From contig CAMGYJ010000011.1 in NCBI GenBank assembly GCA_946122785.1, positions 16,616,001-16,680,000 of the forward strand: a stretch of DNA of 64,000 nt, read 5' to 3'. Origin of the DNA: Linum tenue. Its lineage: Eukaryota; Streptophyta; Magnoliopsida; Malpighiales; Linaceae. Below are positions 35,494-42,870 of the stretch, one piece after another (within the stretch, counting starts at the first letter, position 1; every line of letters starts with the position of its first letter). Made by a program: the position numbers and the translations under genes. The notes beneath the pieces are model-generated. The model did not search any database. It was not told where the DNA came from and worked only from the letters and a program-made list of their open reading frames with translations.

Positions 35494-36542
35494 CTTTTGT
35501 TGGCCAGAGCTGATGCTCCAACCAATACCTTCTCCCAAACTCATATAAGAAGCTAACAGTTCTAGAAACCAAGACCAAGAATCTTTTGATTCCACCTCAA
35601 CTACAGCCCACACAATAGGGTACATTTGATCGTTGGCATCACGACCAATTGCTGACAATAACTCCCCTTTGCATAATCCTTTAAGGAAGCAACCATTCAA
35701 GCCAATTATTTGTCGACACCCTTGTAAAAAACCTCTCCTTAATGAAGCAAAACCCACATACATGCATTGGAAAAGAGGCTTGTTCTCGGGGTTGAGACGA
35801 TCGACCTTGATCTTAACTGTTGTTCCAGGATCTGCTTTTCTCATCTCCTCGGCATATGTCAAAATAAGACCAAACTCATCTACATAGCACCATTGAGTCT
35901 TCTGAAGCACTAGTTTCTTTGCCCTTGCACAAATAGATTGGTACACATCCGTGCCAATATCCTCCCTGATCGTTGCCCGCATTTCCCTAAGCTTCCATCG
36001 GGGATTACACCTAATGGTTCTCTTATACTTCTTTGCAATGAATTCAGCCCTAACCCTACTATTCCTCCAATGTTGAGAATAAGTATGCTCAGTAGCGTCT
36101 TCAATTGTAGTCGATTTATGGACCTATCATAAGAGACAAAGAACAAAAACTAACACCCTCTGAACCTACATATTGCTCTGAATCGCTTAGCCTCATTCGT
36201 TTTAAACTTGAGATCCTTGCATTATGTTATGGAATGCTTGTTCGTTGCTGCTCTTACCTCGCGTATATTAGTGAACACCATCACAAGCTCAAAGAACGGT
36301 TTGTCTGTATCCTTACAATATTGAGGAAACCTTGATTTCTTCCGAACACTATGATCTGCAGTTTCATCTTCTAGATCGGTGTCCTCGTAGCTCCCAACTT
36401 CATCAGAATTGAAGCCCTCAGAGCTTCCCTCATTTCCATGTTCTCCATAATCCAGATCTAAATATGAATATGAGAAGTAGAATTGACTATAGTTTACCCT
36501 GTTTGACGAGACTAAGATGGCGTGATCAGTAAAATTGATCAA
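35494..36542 (-). pseudogene. MULE transposase, N-terminal exon with lost catalytic residues
   Basis: The acidic N-terminus (36540-36300) leads into DTDKPFFELVMVFTNIRE, the MuDR N-terminal domain. After a frame break near 36220-36050 it continues KYKRTIRCNPRWKLREMRAT and then the transposase core (35980-35494): PLFQCMYVGFASLRRGF, IIGLNGCFLKG, MYPIVWAVVEVESKDSW. MULE cores have IIGLDGC at the first catalytic Asp; here it is Asn. The second block, normally ISDxQKGL, reads ISSGQQK just before the donor GTTAGT at 35493. Two of the three DDE acids are therefore gone. Confidence 0.82.
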
Positions 36543-37440
36543 TCTTCTCTGACCCGAAAGTCCCTATCGCAGTTTAGGTTCTTATTTTAAATCAAGGGTT
36601 GCGTAAAATTATTGATATTCGATGGGTTGCCATGATAGGCCAATTGATTTTGCACACTCTGGGTTTGAAAACTCATCAGAGATAACATTGAAGGCAGAGA
36701 GCGATTCTTGAATCCATACTGACCATAGAATCCAGAATAAGCTGGGTAAAGTAGCTTTGGTGGATGCTCTGGTGTAGCAGATTAATAAGCCAATGAAATT
36801 TTGGATTGGTAACCTCCTATCATATGGTATTGATCCTTCCCTGAAGAAGATTCTTCTCAGCTTCTATATTTGCTTTTTATATGTTTGTGGTTTCTGTAGT
36901 TTACCCTGTTTGTATTCTATCGACAAGCAATATTTGTTAAATTCTTCTCCTGAAAGTTAGCAATGTAGCTAATATTATCTTTTTCACTCACATGAGATTC
37001 CTAGTTCTAGTTTCATTATGAATCTATGTAATTTTACATAGCAGTGTAGAGTAATGTCGGGCACTGCATCCCTTGGATTGCTTAAAATAGTTTTGAAACA
37101 TTGAAATTGTTATTGTGTTTTCTTGCTTTTAATTGCGTTGTATTAAGTTTAATTTCATCTTCATGTTGCAGAAGTGGTTTCTCGAATTGTGAAAGTCAGA
37201 AACCAATCAGGTAGTCTGTTTTACTCATTTTTATGACATGTTTGAAGATTCAATCTCAATGATATAGGTGTGCAGGAAGATCAATCAAAATAAAAGAACA
37301 AATTATCTTGAGGCCACCGTGCTACGAAAGCCTCCTACGTAATCAACCTAACAAACACATCTCATGAATAAGAAGATCATTTGGCAAACACATCAGCCAC
37401 CCAAACACTAGTGTCCAGCGCGAGCACCACTAAGGATCAA
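36543..37440. other. Spacer upstream of the MULE, no gene seen
   Basis: It probably includes the 5' end of the MULE, but I could not identify a terminal inverted repeat. No coding region or repeat is supported. Confidence 0.4.
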
Positions 37441-37856
37441 GTTTACTAAAGGGGAATGACATAGTTTCCATGTGGATGATTGATTTAAGATAATCCATGG
37501 AAAAAACAACACCATGATGAGGGATTATACTCTTTCCATTGCATCAACATATAACTCATCATACAATAAATGCATTTCATATGGCATCATTCATTAGAGG
37601 CCTAGTTTCAACGAATTCACGGCCAAAAAAGCATATCAACTACTCTCAACATAACAATCATGCATCAAGCCCTCATTTGTGCATAACATTGATAACATCA
37701 CACATAATACAAACATTTCTACAAGCATTCTTATGTTTATTCGGATTAAAAACATTCATTAAAACATTTCCTCCTAATATAACAATTGCATGTCTCAGAC
37801 TTCTTAAGTCTTTCATACTTCAAACTTGTTCTCCGAAAATATGGTTAATGAGCCTT

Positions 37857-38048
37857 AGAAAATTCGCTGGCGCTGTCGAGCGTCAAAGAAATACGATAGA
37901 GGATGATTGGCGAGCATCAGAAAATTCGCTGGCGCTGTCGAGCGTCAAAGAAATACGATAGAGGATGATTGGCGAGCATCAAAAAATCCGCCGGCGCTGT
38001 CGAGCGTCAAAGAAATACAGTAGCAGATGGTTGGCGAGCATCAGAAAA
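37857..38048. repeat. 62-bp tandem repeat, three copies
   Basis: The unit AAATTCGCTGGCGCTGTCGA...GATTGGCGAGCATCAG repeats at 62-bp spacing. Copies 1 and 2 are nearly identical and copy 3 is diverged. It lies in the last part of the internal region of the element whose 3' LTR begins at 38373. As 62 is not a multiple of three, the array is non-coding. Confidence 0.85.
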
Positions 38049-38359
38049 TATGCCACGAGAACAAAGAAACTTCATGAAAACATACAAAGGGAAGCTAATT
38101 AGCACTCACACTAGGCTACACTGCCAAGGAGCTAATCAGTACCCTTTAACATGGCTACACTGCGAAGGATAACACACGAAACTAATCAGCATCCTATGTC
38201 GGTTGTAAATGGGAGTTGATTAATGACCTCAAGGTTCATAATACTTTGAGTAAGTTAGTGAATGCACCAAACTATAAATATCACAACACTGCTAGCAAGT
38301 CGGCCAAAAACGGTGCACTAGAATAACTTTGTATACCTCTCAAAGACCAAGAGATATAC

Positions 38360-38740
38360 AAAGGGGGGCAACTGTATACATCACTTTTTGTCCGGATTAA
38401 AACATTTTTAATAAAATAAAATTTAGTTTCAATTTAAGGTTTGCAATAGCAAATTCTAAATGACCTTCTATGTAAAACGTATTTGTAGTGCTTGTGACGG
38501 GTCTTATTTGCCACAACTCAATGAGATTAAGCAATAGCAAATCTCGATCTATACGGTTTGATATAAGGAGTTGGCTTGTTTCGCTTCGATTAGACTAGAC
38601 GAATTAAGCATTTGATCGATTTGTTCATTACGTAAATTGGCTAGTCGAATTGATTCTTGAGACATTAGACTTTGCAAGATTTGGGCCTTGACTTTTGGTG
38701 CGAAAGAAATAATACTTCTTTTAGTAATAATTACAGTATG
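38360..38740 (+). mobile_element. 3' end of an Ogre/Tat-like element: polypurine tract and truncated LTR
   Basis: AAAGGGGGGCAAC is followed at 38373 by TGTATACATCACTTTTTGTC, which matches the start of the solo LTR at 19588 at most positions. A purine tract directly before a TG-initiated LTR is diagnostic of a 3' LTR junction. The internal side reaches back to at least 37440 and holds the 62-bp repeat. The LTR is cut off at or before 38740, where the next element inserted. Confidence 0.6.
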
Positions 38741-38745
38741 ACTAC

Positions 38746-40137
38746 TGATGACTCGGTATTTGCACATGTTTTCCCCTTTGTTTCTTGATTTTTTGAGCTT
38801 GAATTACCGTGTCTTTGGCCTATTTTACGCTAGGTTGTGTTCCTTTGTCACATTTCAGGTCCTAGCACATAAAGTGAAGCATATGCGCAAGTTTCAAGTC
38901 AATCAGAGATCAATTGACAATTCGGGAGAAGAAACTCGGGCATGACCTGGAGAAGAATGGATTTCTACCTCACTTTATGGACAAAGAATCATGAAAGCTT
39001 GTCATGAAAAGAAAGAGGACGAGACTACGAGCGTCTGGGATCAAACGGTGACTGAATCGGAGGTCAAACGAGCTCAAACGAGATCAACGAAGCTTAGGAG
39101 TGCATGCTGGAAATTGTGCACGGCCGTGTGAAATTGTGCACGGCCGTGCGGGTTTCCCAAGGGGTCTGCACGGCCAAAACCTCAATTTGCACGGCCGTGC
39201 AAGTAGGGGGTGCGAGTTTCAGCGGGTATAAAAGCTGTTTTGTGATTTTTGGAGAGGGAGAGCTGGGTTTTGGATCCCAAACACCCAAGGGACGAACCCT
39301 AGAGAGAGAGAGCGACTTGGGAACATTCTTGGAGCTATTTTGGAGGATTTCTTTGCCATTAGAGCTCGGGAATCAAGCTTGGAGATGGAGATTGAAGATC
39401 TAGATCAGATTTCTGCAGTCTCTCTCTTCTATATGGAGTAACTTCCCTTCACTTAGGTTTTGAGGAACCCTAGCTATGTTTGTTTGATTGGATGATTGTA
39501 TGAGTACTCTGACTTGATAATCTTGAGTTCATATTCAATCTATGCATGTTTTCACGATTCAATTCTGCTTTAGTCGAGATTATTGATTCTGCTTTGATCC
39601 TATGAGAGCGAATACCTGATTAGGTCAATAGAGCACCATAGATTGATAGTAGTGGATCGATTGCTTTAGTCGAGGGTTGATTCACTGCTTTGTATCGATT
39701 AAGAACCTCATTCGATAGAGGGAGTCTAGTTCAGAACGCCTTGATCGATTGTTCTAGAGAAGGATACGTCCCTCTAGGCAATTGACCGAAGAGGGCCTTG
39801 TTCCTTTAGTCGAGACTCAAGGTCTAGTCAAGGATTCTCCGCATTGTGAATGAAAGTGAAACAAGTTAGAGATCATCAATCGTTAATCTGGCTAGTGGCT
39901 AGGGGGAATCATACCTAAGTGAGTTCCCAACCTGTAATTAGATTAACTTTAACTGTAGTTTGCTAGAGTAGTTTTAGTTCTTTCATCTTAATCTGTTTTG
40001 CTAGATAATGAACTGAAGCTGAGTAATAGTAACTCTAGAGACCCGTGGATTCGATATTTATTACTTGAGCCACTATACTGCAGTCCCTTTCATTGGTTAC
40101 ACTTGGCCATTGTTAGGAGTTGTGTCATAGCGAGTCA
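38746..40137 (+). repeat. 5' LTR, 1,392 bp
   Basis: TG...CA LTR. It holds a GC-rich run with GTGCACGGCCGTG repeated (39115-39200), including a 20-bp tandem copy absent from the 3' LTR. A GGTATAAAAGC TATA box lies at about 39226, with a likely transcription start some 30 bp downstream. Confidence 0.93.
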
Positions 40138-40143
40138 AGTTTT

Positions 40144-40161
40144 TGGCGCCGTTGCCGGGGA
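40144..40161 (+). other. Primer binding site, tRNA-Asp type
   Basis: TGGCGCCGTTGCCGGGGA lies six bases after the LTR. This is the standard primer-site sequence of Athila-type and related plant gypsy elements, complementary to the 3' end of tRNA-Asp. Confidence 0.88.
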
Positions 40162-40273
40162 CTTTCTAGATTATTAGGAAAGGCAGAAGTTTGTTACTTT
40201 AGCGTTTCTCTTTTGTTTTCCACCCTTGCTTTTCACTTGGGTGTTTTTGTTTTTGTTGGTGCAGATATGAATC

Positions 40274-41488
40274 ATGGATCCTCATGGCTTCTCCAACCAT
40301 TGGGGGTATCCACCACCATCCGAGTGGTATTACCCCGAGACACCCTGGAGCAATCAAGGAGGAGAATACTATGGATTCGGGTTCCAGTACCAACCCCCTT
40401 ACTACGGAGAACAATCTGACCCCTGGGCATATCAAGAACAATCTCATTACCAAGAAGACTTTCTCCCACACCCAGAAGGGCCATCGGCGCTGGAGTTACC
40501 CATGGCGGCCTTCACGGGCCATTCTGCAGAGCCATGCTACACTCCACAGCCAGATCCAAACTATGAACTGAGGCTTCTCTTGGAGCAGTTTGTTCGGGAC
40601 TCCGAGAGACGCAATCGCAAGATGGACCTCATTTTCTCATCCTTTGCTCCTCCTAATTCTTCATCCCTCCGTGAATCGGAGGAGAACGTTTCGCACTCAT
40701 CAAAGCAACCAGAGCGGGTTGAGCAAGTTTGTGCACAACTTGCTCAAGATCACCCGTCTGCTACCATACTAGAAGAGGACGAGGAAGAAGAAGGCTACAA
40801 GGACATTGTGGAGCAAACAGAAGTGATCACGGAGAGCTCCCGTGAAGATCATGATCAAGAATGTCCTATCGTAGCCGACCACCCCTTTCCACATCCCACA
40901 CTGAGCTTTGAAGAGGTGGGCATGAGTGAGGAGATGCAAGAAGATCTCATGAAAGAAATTGCTTGGCAACTTGCTCTCCAATCCGTGCTAGAAGAAGAAG
41001 AGCAAGAAAGGGTGCATAAAGAAGTTGTGGAGGATGACAACAGTGAAGCAGAAGGAGTTCTTGATCATTTCCCAGGGGTGATACCATATGAACAAGGAAG
41101 GGAGGTTGACGAAGCAATTGGCGTCCAGGCTGAGGACGAAGTTGAGGTGGAAAAGGCCTGCACCGGCCATGAGTTGCATGTGATATCTCCACCAAACTTT
41201 GAGGAACTACTTAGCAAGGACCCATTTGCAGTGTCTCTTTGCCAGACCAAGGCCACTTCGACATCGGTCCCTCTTGGTGGACGCGGTGGTGGCCAATCGA
41301 TGCTGTCTTATCTGGTTTGGGGCAATGAGACGAGAGAAGAGAAGAAGAGGTCTCGAGGGTGGAGATTTCATCTGCATCAAGTGCACGAGCCTTCATCACC
41401 TGCCACATCACCTGCTTGTGACTTGAGACTCCACCTCATAGATGAGAACCTCAACTTCAAGGAGGTTCTAGCATGGACCGAAACTTAG
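40274..41488 (+). CDS. 404-codon acidic ORF of the non-autonomous LTR element, function unknown
   Basis: An intact frame starts about 110 bp after the primer site. Residues 1-60 are rich in Pro, Tyr, Trp, Gly and Gln (MDPHGFSNHWGYPPPSEW). Residues 95-125 form a basic-acidic helix (LRLLLEQFVRDSERRNRKMD) with coiled-coil character. Residues 130-300 are extremely Glu/Asp-rich with several EEDEEEE-like runs. The end has a short basic stretch and a hydrophobic-acidic tail. No Gag capsid core, zinc knuckle or enzyme motif is visible. It is open despite the element's lack of pol, which suggests it was recently under selection or is simply young. It could be a divergent Gag-like or accessory protein. 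I do not recognise a named family. Confidence 0.6.
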   Translation: MDPHGFSNHWGYPPPSEWYYPETPWSNQGGEYYGFGFQYQPPYYGEQSDPWAYQEQSHYQEDFLPHPEGPSALELPMAAFTGHSAEPCYTPQPDPNYELRLLLEQFVRDSERRNRKMDLIFSSFAPPNSSSLRESEENVSHSSKQPERVEQVCAQLAQDHPSATILEEDEEEEGYKDIVEQTEVITESSREDHDQECPIVADHPFPHPTLSFEEVGMSEEMQEDLMKEIAWQLALQSVLEEEEQERVHKEVVEDDNSEAEGVLDHFPGVIPYEQGREVDEAIGVQAEDEVEVEKACTGHELHVISPPNFEELLSKDPFAVSLCQTKATSTSVPLGGRGGGQSMLSYLVWGNETREEKKRSRGWRFHLHQVHEPSSPATSPACDLRLHLIDENLNFKEVLAWTET

Positions 41489-41518
41489 GAGCCATTGTCC
41501 GGCTCACGACGTGAAAGA

Positions 41519-41541
41519 AGCGCTTGTTGGGAGGCAACCCA
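41519..41541 (+). other. Conserved Athila/Tat motif after the ORF
   Basis: GCTTGTTGGGAGGCAACCCA lies about 30 bp after the ORF stop. I know this short block from the ends of coding regions in many plant Athila/Tat-type elements. It can form a small TTGGG/CCCAA hairpin. Its function is not known to me. Confidence 0.55.
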
Positions 41542-41763
41542 ACCAGTCGGTTTGCATTTCTTTCTCTATTTCTCCTCGGTTGAGTCAGTTTTGTTATTTG
41601 GTTTTAGAGTCAATAGCTCAACCTTTGTGAGATTTTGTGTGGTGTTTGTGTTCTGATTACTCTCTCTTCCTGGAATGCACCGCCTGCCCCGTCCATCATC
41701 ATTCACCCTTGATCTGGTAACTTCGTTCTACCCTCCTTATCTTTCCTCCATTGAGGACAATGT

Positions 41764-41785
41764 CGTGCTTAAGTGTGGGGGGGTG
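41764..41785 (+). other. Second polypurine-like tract, internal
   Basis: CTTAAGTGTGGGGGGGTG closely repeats the sequence of the true polypurine tract at 42855-42870 but lies 1.1 kb before the 3' LTR. It may be a central priming tract or a relic of an older LTR junction. Confidence 0.5.
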
Positions 41786-42854
41786 TTCGATTATGTATGC
41801 GGGTAAATGTTTGGCTGTTTGTGTGCTTGGAGCCTAGTCCACTGTCCAAAATTTTTAAATTTGAGGGCTCCAAATATGTGTTTCCTTGCAAATTGCCTAC
41901 TCAGTATGCTTTGAATTGACAGACTCTATAGTAATGTGCAACCTAGGGAGGTAGTGTAGCACTATGGAGGATGTTGAAGTATAAGATTTTTCCTATCTAG
42001 CTCTTTGCTGTGCCAGTTGATTTTGTGAATTAGTGGAGCTAGGACCGTTGAATTCATGTGGTAATGGTGACTCTATGTGGATTGTGTTTTGGACTCGTGT
42101 ATCGAACAGGGTGCTCATATGGAAAATGGGAAGCAGTTGGTCCTCCATGTCGAAATCATTGAAATCTTAAACATGGGGTAAGCCCAACGTGTGTGGCACC
42201 GTTCATTGCACGAAATCGGGTTTTGGAAGAGATTTTAGTGATCCTTAGTGGGGTACTCCTACAAGGTGAAGCTAAGCTGTCTCTAGTACAAGTAAAACTT
42301 CCACCCGTTGAGCGGTTTGCCTACTCGAGGATGTGTTTTTAAGGGCACGGATAGAGCTTCCGACCCTCCTTAATTTCATTGACCCTCCACACGAGTTGAG
42401 GAAAAGGAGTTAAAAGAAGTACTCTGGCGAGCGCCAGATGTACAGAAATTGCTCTTGCTTGACTAATAAGGGTCGACCGTGCAAAAGACTGCAGTTGGAA
42501 CCCCACCAAATGAAAGGAAAAAAAAGAAAAAATGTAAATGAAAGTGAGAAAAAGGGGTTCCAACGGTGAAATGAAGTGAAAGAGCACCCCGGTACAATGA
42601 GTCCTTGGTTGTGAATGGTGTGAGTCCCTTTATCCATGAACTGACTGTCTTACTTCTACTTTTTCTCATGATCCTGGCTTGAGTCTAGTACTCGCATTGA
42701 GAGAGATAGGGAACGTCTTAGAAGACCAGTTGACCTCGTAAGCTGCTATATGATCTAGGAAATCCTCTACCGACGATCGGGGTTGTATGTTGCTATAGAG
42801 CTCTGGAGAGCTGCATTGGTTTGAGTTAGGTTCGCTTGGGGACAAGCAAACAGT

Positions 42855-42870
42855 TAAGTGTGGGGGGATT
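42855..42870 (+). other. Polypurine tract of the non-autonomous element
   Basis: TAAGTGTGGGGGGATT directly abuts the 3' LTR, as expected for the plus-strand DNA primer. Confidence 0.85.

Larger units (their letters stand above)
31390..36542 (-). mobile_element. Inactive Mutator-like (MULE) transposon remnant with two nested insertions
   Basis: The minus strand encodes a MuDR/MURA-type transposase in two main exons (36542-35494 and 32757 to about 31390) separated by an intron with GT...AG ends in matching phase. The intron holds a Tekay-type gypsy fragment (from 32922), and a 271-bp hAT-like MITE (31505-31775) splits the last exon near its end. I did not find the long terminal inverted repeats or a 9-bp target duplication, so the outer ends are only the coding limits. 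Confidence 0.8.

Noticed and set aside
37857..38048. Three regular 62-bp repeats, considered as a CRISPR-like array
   Set aside because: The copies are contiguous with no unique spacers, the context is a plant LTR element, and the genome is eukaryotic. It is an ordinary tandem repeat.
27605..38485. Pairing the CACTA-like end at 27605 with GTATTTGTAGTG near 38480 as one large CACTA element
   Set aside because: The putative right end does not match beyond the first few bases, has no matching 3-bp duplication, and lies within another element's LTR.
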